A stretch of DNA of 43,476 nucleotides, from IMG/VR virus record IMGVR_UViG_3300031977_000477, positions 1 through 43,476 of that record, one strand, 5' to 3'. Position 1 is the first letter of the stretch; each line of letters begins with the position of its first letter. Under the pieces are notes generated by a model. It made no database searches. It worked only from the letters and a program-made list of their open reading frames with translations, and was not told the origin of the DNA. This DNA is from a virus. The position numbers and the translations under genes are program-made. Of the stretch, positions 7,322 through 12,766 are shown in pieces.

Positions 7322-7656
7322 TCTTCCTCCTCTATTTCACTACAACCACACTCACAGTTTTGTATTGTGTCGTAGGGTGTAGCATACTTACTGTCTATGT
7401 CGTTTCTACATTGCTTACACATAGCACGACTATTGTTCCATATTGGAATTGGCTTATCTATTGGTATCTCTGCGTTACACATATCACAAATCCAAAAGTC
7501 ATCTGCTATTCCTGTGTCTAGTAAAGTATCTATAAAGAAAACTCCACCACTTTCTTGGTTCTCTCTACGAAAACGCATAGCTTCTAGTCTTGCAATCTGT
7601 CTATGCAGTATAGGGTTTGTTACCATATACCAATGATTACTCTCCTCCATCATCAC
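7318..7656 (-). CDS. zinc-ribbon protein (112 aa)
   Basis: It contains a clear Cys4 zinc ribbon: C57-D-M-C60 and C80-K-Q-C83, framed by an aromatic strand (DDFWI). The C-terminal C101-E-C-G-C105 cluster could bind a second metal or bridge. The N-terminal ~45 residues are basic and helical. I considered a WhiB-type Fe-S regulator because marine actinophages can carry them, but the Cys spacing does not fit. It overlaps the upstream gene by 20 nt, and the AAAGG site 5 nt before ATG 7656 supports this start. It ends IEEEE. Confidence 0.75.
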   Translation of the reverse strand: MMMEESNHWYMVTNPILHRQIARLEAMRFRRENQESGGVFFIDTLLDTGIADDFWICDMCNAEIPIDKPIPIWNNSRAMCKQCRNDIDSKYATPYDTIQNCECGCSEIEEEE

Positions 7657-7906
7657 AACCTTTACAATCTTTGCTGTGTGGTACTTGTTCTACATCTAAA
7701 CTAAGTTGTGTAATAGGCATATCGTGCCTTCTACAATTAATTATTAATCTAGTTGTATCCCCTTCAAACTTGAAGCCTACTTCTAACAACTGTTGATATG
7801 GTTCTCCATTAATACCACCAGTTTCCTCTACGCACTTATAACAATGTACATATTGGTCAGCTTCAGGTCTGTTACTACTAGGTTTAGTTACACTATCCCA
7901 GCTCAT
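7637..7906 (-). CDS. small zinc-binding protein (89 aa)
   Basis: Potential metal ligands are C22-Y-K-C25, C58 with H61, and a C-terminal pair C81-K-G-C84, set in a beta-rich middle part (LLEVGFKF, TTRLIINC). This could be a small zinc ribbon plus a flexible metal-binding tail. The gene starts with TAATG coupling and its last codons (GGA GGA GAG) form a strong purine-rich site. Function unknown; one of four or five Cys-rich proteins clustered here. Confidence 0.7.
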   Translation of the reverse strand: MSWDSVTKPSSNRPEADQYVHCYKCVEETGGINGEPYQQLLEVGFKFEGDTTRLIINCRRHDMPITQLSLDVEQVPHSKDCKGCDDGGE

Positions 7907-8172
7907 TACTCCTCCTCTTTAGCTCTTATTACTGCTTCGTTTATTGCTATCACCTGTGTTCTAACATCATCAGATGCAGTTTTATCGTTATTAACATACT
8001 CAGTAAATCCTTCTCTAAACTTATCATTACTGAGAATTGTTGCTATGAACTTAGCACGAAATTCGTTAGAACTTTCGCCTAAGTGTTCTACGATACATTG
8101 TTGTCCTGCTACTAAAATATCTACTCTCTTTGATAGTCCTTCAATAGCATCAACTATATCTTTACTAGACAT
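7906..8172 (-). CDS. uncharacterised operon protein (88 aa)
   Basis: Not recognised. It is helical and amphipathic with an N-terminal heptad-like segment (IVDAIEGLSKRVDILVAG) that could pair as a coiled coil, followed by a mixed region and an acidic end AKEEE. Both ends use TAATG one-base overlaps with the neighbouring genes, and the GAGGAG ribosome site for the downstream gene is within its last codons. Confidence 0.7.
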   Translation of the reverse strand: MSSKDIVDAIEGLSKRVDILVAGQQCIVEHLGESSNEFRAKFIATILSNDKFREGFTEYVNNDKTASDDVRTQVIAINEAVIRAKEEE

Positions 8173-8393
8173 TACTCCTCCTCTTTACTCCATCTACTCT
8201 TAACAAAGAAGGTAGGCATATGGTCTAACAATTCTTTAGCAGTACTATTAGTGCTATCATCTAGCATTGATACCATACTGTCTATAAGTTGTATTGCTTC
8301 ATCTTTTCCTACCTCATTACTAAAAGTAAAATCTACTGTTAGTACATTGACATCATCGTTGCCTGTACTAAACATCTCATATACTTTATTCAT
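8172..8393 (-). CDS. uncharacterised acidic protein (73 aa)
   Basis: Not recognised. It has a short beta-like stretch (VNVLTVDFTFS) followed by an acidic helix (KDEAIQLIDSMVSMLDD) and ends SKEEE, again reflecting the ribosome site of the next gene. It starts by TAATG overlap with the zinc-ribbon gene upstream. A small regulatory or inhibitor protein is possible, but nothing in the sequence decides. Confidence 0.68.
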   Translation of the reverse strand: MNKVYEMFSTGNDDVNVLTVDFTFSNEVGKDEAIQLIDSMVSMLDDSTNSTAKELLDHMPTFFVKSRWSKEEE

Positions 8394-8542
8394 TACGCTC
8401 TCTCCAATCTCTTACTATTCTGTTTCTTTATAGTTTGATAACCACACTTAAAGCACTGCACAATGATATGTACTGAGCTTTTAACATTGCTATGAATAGC
8501 TAGTTTTGTATAGTTACCCTGTCTGCAATTATCGCATAACAT
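8393..8542 (-). CDS. 49-aa Cys4 zinc-ribbon protein
   Basis: The protein starts M-L-C3-D-N-C6 and carries a second pair C30-F-K-C33, an ideal small zinc ribbon, with a basic tail. I chose ATG 8542 because GAAGGGA lies just upstream and the first cysteine pair is immediately N-terminal; the frame stays open further upstream to 8614, but that extension has no ribosome site. Its end (GAG AGA GCG TAATG) overlaps the next gene. Such ribbons are common in nucleic-acid-binding proteins, but no specific function can be given. Confidence 0.65.
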   Translation of the reverse strand: MLCDNCRQGNYTKLAIHSNVKSSVHIIVQCFKCGYQTIKKQNSKRLERA

Positions 8543-8693
8543 AATTGTCCCTTCTATAAATGGCAAAGCCACAGTTTCGGTAGTTAGTTTCAAACAGGGT
8601 GTGATATAAATCACAACTAACGCCTACTACTGTGGCTTCACCTCGTACAAGTATCCGTTTATTAGCGAATACTGCTATGTCCTCACATAGCAC
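8529..8693 (-). CDS. possible 54-aa protein with GTG start
   Basis: A minus-strand frame from GTG 8693 to TAA 8531-8529 encodes a mixed, protein-like sequence (IAVFANKRIL, EATVVGVSCDL) and overlaps the next gene by 14 nt, in the style of this operon. There is no clear ribosome site. The GTG itself falls inside one arm of a 12-bp inverted repeat (8686-8697 with 8750-8761), so if real its start may be hidden in RNA structure. This is the weakest gene call of the operon. Confidence 0.38.
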   Translation of the reverse strand: MLCEDIAVFANKRILVRGEATVVGVSCDLYHTLFETNYRNCGFAIYRRDNYVMR

Positions 8694-8827
8694 TAAGCCT
8701 ACTTGTTGTAGTTGTAGATATTTATGTAGTTTCTATGAACACAAATAGACTTAGTGCTATGCACTAGGGGGCGTACTTATAAGGGGGCAAGGATAGGGCT
8801 TGCCTATATAAACCCTAGTGATAGCAC
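8675..8827 (-). ncRNA. structured leader or ncRNA with mutually exclusive hairpins
   Basis: Two long stems compete. Arm 8686-8697 (CATAGCACTAAG) pairs perfectly with 8750-8761. Arm 8754-8769 (GTGCTATGCACTAGGG) pairs with 8813-8827, with one bulge. The two stems share 8754-8761, so only one can form. The second stem also encloses GGCAAG/CTTGCC (8786-8791 with 8799-8804), and CTATGT/ACATAG (8675-8690) is a further short hairpin. The layout resembles an attenuator or switch in front of the minus-strand operon. The strand is inferred from the genes; inverted repeats look alike on both strands. Confidence 0.5.
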
Positions 8828-8836
8828 ATTATATTA

Positions 8837-9340
8837 TTAGCAACCGTAATCGCAAGTCTTTGTACTTGCTGATATTAATAACCCACAGCCCTTACAGTAC
8901 TCTGCCATATCAATAACCTCTATCTTAGGGGGACGGCAGTATCTACCTTTTACATACGGTCGCTTACATATAGAACAGTTGTCCTTACCTCGTGCTTTCT
9001 TACAGGAGTTCTCTGCTCTACGAATAGCCTTAGCATTAGCTTCGCTTTCTGCAATTATTCTAAGACCTTCCTCTATAGCAAGTCTCTCCTCTATACTAGT
9101 TCTCTTTACAGGGGTTTCTAAGTCCCTGCAATCGTAGCATATATAGCCACGAACTAGTGATTTGCTACAGTACTTACATACTGAAGTCTTGTTAAGAGCA
9201 TTATGTACTGGTTGTACATACTCTCTAACACCATTGAGATTAGGAATACCTGTATCTATAATAGTGTTGTTGTCCTCGTCATATACTCTTTTAGTGCGAG
9301 GAACACTTGGTCGCTTATATCTTTTACCCACAATAAACAC
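8837..9340 (-). CDS. multi-zinc-ribbon protein (167 aa)
   Basis: Three Cys clusters are visible: C55-K-Y-C58 with C68-Y-D-C71, C122-S-I-C125 with C135 (this set lacks a fourth Cys), and C149-K-G-C152 with C163/C167. A charged helix (about 82-112) connects the first and second. The N-terminus is basic. This is the layout of a zinc-ribbon nucleic-acid-binding protein, possibly a regulator; the family is not recognised. The start is GTG: either 9340 or, with better spacing behind AAGGTAGG, the GTG at 9331. A promoter-like pair lies right in front, which would give a leaderless message. Confidence 0.72.
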   Translation of the reverse strand: MFIVGKRYKRPSVPRTKRVYDEDNNTIIDTGIPNLNGVREYVQPVHNALNKTSVCKYCSKSLVRGYICYDCRDLETPVKRTSIEERLAIEEGLRIIAESEANAKAIRRAENSCKKARGKDNCSICKRPYVKGRYCRPPKIEVIDMAEYCKGCGLLISASTKTCDYGC

Positions 9341-9347
9341 CTACCTT

Positions 9348-9385
9348 TCTATATTGAGAATAAAAAGAAAAGTCAAAATTGACTT
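9348..9385 (-). promoter_or_regulatory. sigma70-like promoter with overlapping dyad
   Basis: On the minus strand TTGACT (9376-9371) and TATAGA (9353-9348) are separated by exactly 17 nt, and the gene starts 7 nt (GTG 9340) or 16 nt (GTG 9331) further on. The -35 box lies inside a perfect dyad, AAGTCAA-AA-TTGACTT (9370-9385), a likely operator. The AAGTCAA unit returns at 10238-10249. Confidence 0.55.
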
Positions 9386-9703
9386 GAGAAAAATTTATCA
9401 CATTTCCACTTTGTGTATATTCTTATTAACTGGAAAAATTTGACAACCTCTATGCATAACTTCAGTATGCACGTATACGATATATAAAATTTTTATACAC
9501 AAAAAAAATTTAATTTTTTTTTTGTTCAAGCATAGGTAATTATAGTAATGGTAGATTAGGGTGTTATAGATATATAGATATAGAGATGATGATTGATGTC
9601 ATACTATATATAGTATGAGTATGATGATATGGATATGCATATGGAATAGAGCTGATTATGGTGTAGTGTTCTCCCCATATAAAATAAAAAAAAATCTTAT
9701 AAT
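9386..9703. other. AT-rich intergenic stretch with perfect palindrome at 9600-9617
   Basis: No gene is visible here. The stretch contains long A/T runs (9495-9525) and a perfect 18-bp palindrome, CATACTATATATAGTATG (9600-9617). A GATATGCATATG block (9632-9643) shares the ATGCATA core seen in the operator region near 3226-3274. It may hold operator sites or an easily melted segment; nothing else is evident. Confidence 0.5.
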
Positions 9704-9738
9704 AAAAAAAATGGCTACGCACCATAGTGCGTAGCCAT
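9704..9738 (-). terminator. rho-independent terminator of the 147-aa gene
   Basis: A perfect 12-bp stem, ATGGCTACGCAC (9711-9722) with GTGCGTAGCCAT (9727-9738), has a 4-nt loop and is followed on the minus strand by seven or more T (9710-9704). It starts only 5 nt after the stop of the gene at 9744, so that gene is transcribed alone. Confidence 0.92.
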
Positions 9739-9743
9739 AATTA

Positions 9744-10187
9744 TTAGGACATATAATCCTGTATCTTACCACTGAACTTAGCGTTCATAAATGCTTTACA
9801 TTCTTGCAAAGTTGGTACTTCCTCAAATTGCTCAGCAATAGCGTTGGTACCTATGAGTTCCATAAACTTTGTGTTCATAGAACCATCTTTGTTAGGTGTA
9901 TAGGCTTTACGAGAAAGAACTTTGGGATAGTTTGTAAAGAGTTCTTTGAGTTGTAGAACTGCTTCATATTGTTTAAGTATCCCTAAGTTCTTAAATTCTC
10001 CCTTAGTATTAACACTAGCTATCATATACCTAGTCTTACCTTCACTCTCAGGGGAGAATTTGAAGGCGTATTTTCCCCTTAACTTAACGACACGCATATC
10101 GTTAGGCAACCATTTGGTCGCTTTGTATGGGGAAATTACGGCTTCTGTGTCCGTAGTATAGTGTTTTAGTGTGTGCTTAGTAGCCAT
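9744..10187 (-). CDS. uncharacterised basic protein (147 aa), single-gene transcription unit
   Basis: Not recognised. It is basic and probably alpha/beta, with a strand-rich N-terminal half (AVISPYKATKWLP, KYAFKFSPESEGKTRYMIASV) and a helical C-terminal half (YEAVLQLKELFTNY, LQECKAFMNAKFS). It lies first on the leftward side of the divergent region, has its own promoter-like sequence, a good GAAAGGA ribosome site and its own strong terminator. That arrangement is typical of an early host-takeover or regulatory protein; this is inferred from position only. Confidence 0.72.
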   Translation of the reverse strand: MATKHTLKHYTTDTEAVISPYKATKWLPNDMRVVKLRGKYAFKFSPESEGKTRYMIASVNTKGEFKNLGILKQYEAVLQLKELFTNYPKVLSRKAYTPNKDGSMNTKFMELIGTNAIAEQFEEVPTLQECKAFMNAKFSGKIQDYMS

Positions 10188-10214
10188 TTTATATCCTTTC
10201 TATTAGCTTATAAG

Positions 10215-10249
10215 TACATAAACCAACATAACATTTGAAGTCAAGTCAA
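10215..10249 (-). promoter_or_regulatory. promoter candidate with tandem AAGTCAA units
   Basis: On the minus strand, TTGACT (10244-10239) and TATGTA (10220-10215) are 18 nt apart and lie 28 nt before ATG 10187, leaving room for the GAAAGGA ribosome site. The -35 region consists of two overlapping AAGTCAA copies (10238-10244 and 10243-10249), the same unit as in the dyad at 9370-9385. Confidence 0.5.
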
Positions 10250-10522
10250 ACCGTCTATTAATAAAACTGTATTAAGCGTTACTAGATATTGTGAGTTGTC
10301 GGTAGTTTTATAATAGAATTTTGACTTTACTCATCTGTTAAAAGGTTGTACTTGCTATATGCAAGTGCGTTCTTGTTGGGGGTTTATTACTTATAAGAGA
10401 TATCAATAGTATATATTAGTATTTTTTCTATTTATAGTGCGATAGCTCAAACTTGTTTGATAAAAAATACGTCCCTAAGAAAAGATAGAACACCTTATAA
10501 AATAATAACGACAACTAACCTG

Positions 10523-10602
10523 AAATAAATGCGTATCTTTTGCATACAATAGCGGTGGTGGTTGGGTTGTGGCTGTTGTACTTTATTGTTACGCATTTAT
10601 TT
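10523..10602. repeat. 13-bp inverted repeat enclosing G/T-rich loop
   Basis: AAATAAATGCGTA (10523-10535) is perfectly complementary to TACGCATTTATTT (10590-10602). The 54-nt loop is strongly G/T-biased on the plus strand (GGTGGTGGTTGGGTTGTGG), unlike the AT-rich surroundings. As RNA this would be a long hairpin; as DNA a cruciform. Confidence 0.75.
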
Positions 10603-10944
10603 AAGGACTTTAGTGCAACTTGTTGCATTAGTTGTTGGCTATATATTTTATTGTTATAGCTTTATTTGAAGGGATAATATATACGGTAAGCATAGTAGGA
10701 AATAGTTGGATAGATATGGTGTTATTAATAAGGCATATAGGTTTAGTACAACATAGGACAAACTAGACGTATATAGCTACATAGTGTAGGAGTAAGTTAG
10801 TATATAGAGTTCATATATACAATGTCTCCCCTTGCACCGTACGTTAATATGCTCACGCAGTAGTGGGGGGATTTAACCTGACGTCCCCTATGTATCATTA
10901 TGTAAGTAGAGAAAAATATGCTGGTAAATGTGGAGGGGTTTGGG

Positions 10945-11012
10945 GGTGGTGTAGGTTTATGTTACAGGCATTTGAACAATCAAGGAAGGTATAGATTGAT
11001 ATCTACACCACC
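10945..11012. repeat. 10-bp inverted repeat in divergent region
   Basis: GGTGGTGTAG (10945-10954) and CTACACCACC (11003-11012) are perfect complements with a 48-nt loop. The upstream arm extends a G-rich tract (TGGAGGGGTTTGGGGG). Confidence 0.7.
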
Positions 11013-11308
11013 GTTCCCATTGTCCTATATTAACACACTCACAGTAAAAAAAGAAAGAAATCTTATCTTTTTTTTATAGTGAGAGTGAAGTGCGTATAGC
11101 TAACCCTGTGTCACTCCCGCCCAGCCAAGTGAAAAGTTTAGTGACTAATGTTTGTTAGTTGTCGTTTTCAGTAAATGTGTGAAGTAATAGGCTTTGACCC
11201 TAGTTAGCACCGTGTAGCTAGTCGGCTTATGTATCCTTTGTATGTTCTTACAAATCATTCCTTAGAGCTACTAATTTGTAATACCTGTGTTTATAACTAT
11301 AGTCCTAC

Positions 11309-11337
11309 TATAATTTAAATACAAATAAAGGAAGGAT
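11309..11337 (+). promoter_or_regulatory. -10 box and ribosome site of the rightward arm
   Basis: A perfect TATAAT (11309-11314) lies 27 nt before ATG 11341, with no good -35 (TGTGTT at 17 nt). AAAGGAAGG at about 11328-11336 is a strong ribosome site. An extended or activated promoter for the rightward genes is likely. Confidence 0.5.
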
Positions 11338-11340
11338 AAA

Positions 11341-11907
11341 ATGTTTGATTTTAAAGAACAGTTAGAAGTTGGTAAGCAGGGTGAAACTCTAGTTAAGAAT
11401 TACTACGAAGCACAGAAAGATGAAGAAGGTAAGAAACTTTATATTGTACGAGATGCACGACCTGAGGAACAAGCTAGGGGTGCAGACTTTTTTATAATTA
11501 ATAACCGACTAGGTTTTAGATATGTAGAAGTTAAGACCGACACACAGGCACAAGATACAGGTAATGTAGCACTAGAGATACAGATAGTACAAGACAACGG
11601 CACAAAACAAGCAGGGTGCCAATTTAAAACATTCTCTGACTTTATGTTCTACTGGATTTACCCAAGTAACGAACTTCTTTACTGGCAACCTAATGAGTTA
11701 CTACCATATCTCATAGATTGGATTATGGAAGATAAATACAGAATTGTAGATGCACAAAATAAAAATTTTTTTTCACGCAACCTCATTGTGCCAATTGATG
11801 ATATGCGTGCAACAGGGCTGGTACGCAGTGTATACGTAAGTGCTGGGATTTTAAGAGAAGCGGTGTCAGGAAAGGAGGCAAAACCTAACACCGCCTCCAT
11901 AGTCTAG
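11341..11907 (+). CDS. PD-(D/E)XK-fold nuclease (188 aa)
   Basis: The N-terminal half shows the family signature: E15 in GKQGETL, then D49 in the GADFFI strand, and E63-V-K65 in RYVEVKTD, giving the D-x13-E-x-K pattern. The C-terminal half has aromatic strands (FMFYWIYP, LLYWQ) and no known domain. Phage proteins of this kind can act in recombination (Hjc-like resolvase), DNA packaging or host DNA breakdown; the sequence does not tell which. It is the first gene of the rightward arm, with a TATAAT box and a strong AAGGAAGG site, so early expression is plausible. The helical N-terminus (EQLEVGKQGETLVKNYY) is typical of Mrr/Hjc-like members. Confidence 0.75.
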   Translation: MFDFKEQLEVGKQGETLVKNYYEAQKDEEGKKLYIVRDARPEEQARGADFFIINNRLGFRYVEVKTDTQAQDTGNVALEIQIVQDNGTKQAGCQFKTFSDFMFYWIYPSNELLYWQPNELLPYLIDWIMEDKYRIVDAQNKNFFSRNLIVPIDDMRATGLVRSVYVSAGILREAVSGKEAKPNTASIV

Positions 11908-11919
11908 TATAATAATATA

Positions 11920-12063
11920 ATGCCTAAAAAATTAACGCATTGTAAGAAATGTGAAAATCAATTAGCAATTACAAAAAATTACAAAACTTGTGTTAATCTA
12001 GGTTGTATAAAATATATGGTCAAAGTCGGGAGAAAAATTGTACGGCAAGAAGAAGAAGAATAA
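11920..12063 (+). CDS. 47-aa zinc-knuckle-like protein
   Basis: A short frame from ATG 11920 encodes a basic protein with C8-K-K-C11 and a second pair C24-x4-C29, fitting a small zinc ribbon, and an acidic end QEEEE. No strong ribosome site is seen upstream. It lies between the nuclease and the packaging genes among several other tiny basic proteins. Function unknown. Confidence 0.55.
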   Translation: MPKKLTHCKKCENQLAITKNYKTCVNLGCIKYMVKVGRKIVRQEEEE

Positions 12064-12074
12064 GAAATCTAAAA

Positions 12075-12257
12075 GTGGCAAGAAAAAAAAATATATTTGA
12101 AAATCCTAGTATTTTAAAATCTTGGGCTTTAGATTTAGCAGAAAATTGTGGTAGCATTATTACACAAGATATACCTGATATGGAGAATGTCAATAAATTG
12201 ATTGAAGAATTTGTATCAGATTATAACGAACAGATGGAGAATAGCAATGCCACATAG
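12075..12257 (+). CDS. uncharacterised small protein (60 aa)
   Basis: From GTG 12075 the frame encodes a short basic start (VARKKN) followed by helical acidic sequence (ILKSWALDLAENCG, VNKLIEEFVSDYNEQ). The frame is open upstream to 12003, but that part overlaps the previous gene and reads as Arg-rich low-complexity sequence, so GTG 12075 is preferred. Purine-rich AGAAGAAGAAGAA upstream may serve as ribosome site. It overlaps the next gene by 11 nt. Confidence 0.5.
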   Translation: MARKKNIFENPSILKSWALDLAENCGSIITQDIPDMENVNKLIEEFVSDYNEQMENSNAT

Positions 12258-12381
12258 TAAGGGCAAAAATAGCCTAGTAGCAAATATACATAGACGAAAA
12301 GTACAAGGTAAATCTAGGTCTAAAAAAAATTCTACAATATCTAAAAAAGCATACGCTAAAATGAAAAAAGGTTGGAAATGA
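12247..12381 (+). CDS. 44-aa Lys-rich small phage protein
   Basis: The protein (start MPHSKGKNSLVANI, end KKGWK) is strongly basic with Ser/Lys repeats. Similar tiny basic proteins next to terminase genes are familiar from marine phages, from memory and not searched. It is coupled on both sides, overlapping the upstream stop by 11 nt and the next start by ATGA. DNA or RNA binding is likely from charge; nothing more can be said. Confidence 0.65.
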   Translation: MPHSKGKNSLVANIHRRKVQGKSRSKKNSTISKKAYAKMKKGWK

Positions 12382-12512
12382 AACTATATACAAAAGCTGG
12401 AACTTTATACAAAGGTAAAAAGCATAAGATGTCTGATGGAACGTATCATACTGGTGCTAAGCATACAGCATCATCAAAAAAATTATATAAGAAAAAACCA
12501 AAGAAGAAATAA
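12378..12512 (+). CDS. 44-aa Lys-rich small phage protein with GTYHTGAKH motif
   Basis: A basic protein starting MKLYTKAGTLYKGKKHK and ending in a Lys/Pro tail; the centre reads GTYHTGAKHT. I recall this type as a frequent tiny gene beside phage packaging genes, with no known function. ATGA overlap upstream and TAATG overlap downstream place it in a translationally coupled run, which makes the call firm despite its size. Confidence 0.68.
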   Translation: MKLYTKAGTLYKGKKHKMSDGTYHTGAKHTASSKKLYKKKPKKK

Positions 12513-12766
12513 TGGCTGTTACATATAGAGGAGAAAAATTTTCAGGTTATAACAAACCTAAGCGTACACCTAAAGCTAGTAAGTCACACGCTGTTCTTGC
12601 TAAGAAGGGTGATAAGGTTAAGTTAGTTAGATTTGGACAACAAGGTGTCAGTGGTGATGGTAAAAATAATACCGCGAGGAGAAGGTCGTTTCACGCTAGA
12701 CATAATTGCTCAGCAAAGAAGGACAAGTTTACTGCAGGCTATTGGGCTTGCAAACATAAGTGGTAA
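12512..12766 (+). CDS. conserved small basic phage protein (84 aa)
   Basis: It begins MAVTYRGEKFSGYNKPKRTP and has a middle beta-like stretch (DKVKLVRFGQQGVSG). The C-terminal part RRSFHARHNCSAKKD...AGYWACKHKW holds two Cys and three His that might bind zinc. Proteins of this pattern are conserved beside marine phage packaging genes (recognised from memory), but no role is established. The C-terminus overlaps the GTG start of the terminase gene, so it is translated with the packaging genes. Confidence 0.75.
   Translation: MAVTYRGEKFSGYNKPKRTPKASKSHAVLAKKGDKVKLVRFGQQGVSGDGKNNTARRRSFHARHNCSAKKDKFTAGYWACKHKW

Larger units (their letters stand above)
10250..11308. other. non-coding divergent region with multiple inverted repeats (origin/regulatory candidate)
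   Basis: About 1 kb between the divergent arms has no convincing gene. Seen: ACTTGC-tatat-GCAAGT (10350-10366); a 13-bp inverted repeat, AAATAAATGCGTA (10523-10535) with 10590-10602, around a G/T-rich loop; GGTGGTGTAG (10945-10954) with CTACACCACC (11003-11012); a long A/T stem closed by CTCAC/GTGAG (11038-11083); and AGTTGTCG at 10294-10301 and 11157-11164 plus its complement at 10509-10516. With no phage replication genes, this is the best place for an origin recognised by host proteins, or for non-coding RNAs. This is inference from structure only. Confidence 0.5.

Noticed and set aside
7318-7656. WhiB-type Fe-S regulator
   Set aside because: Cysteines occur as two CxxC pairs of a zinc ribbon plus CECGC; the C-x2-C-x5-C WhiB spacing and G[VI]WGG motif are missing.
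8543-8614. Longer start for the 49-aa zinc-ribbon protein
   Set aside because: The extra 24 residues have no ribosome site, while ATG 8542 has GAAGGGA right in front and starts at the first Cys pair.
10919-11083. 53-codon plus-strand frame (MLVNVEGFGG...) in the divergent region
   Set aside because: It has no ribosome site, its codons are unlike other genes (GGG, CCC, TCC, CTC), and it runs through two inverted repeats; better explained as chance within structured non-coding DNA.
12003-12074. Upstream extension of the 60-aa protein
   Set aside because: This part overlaps the 47-aa zinc-knuckle gene and reads as Arg-rich low-complexity sequence from purine repeats; no start with a ribosome site.
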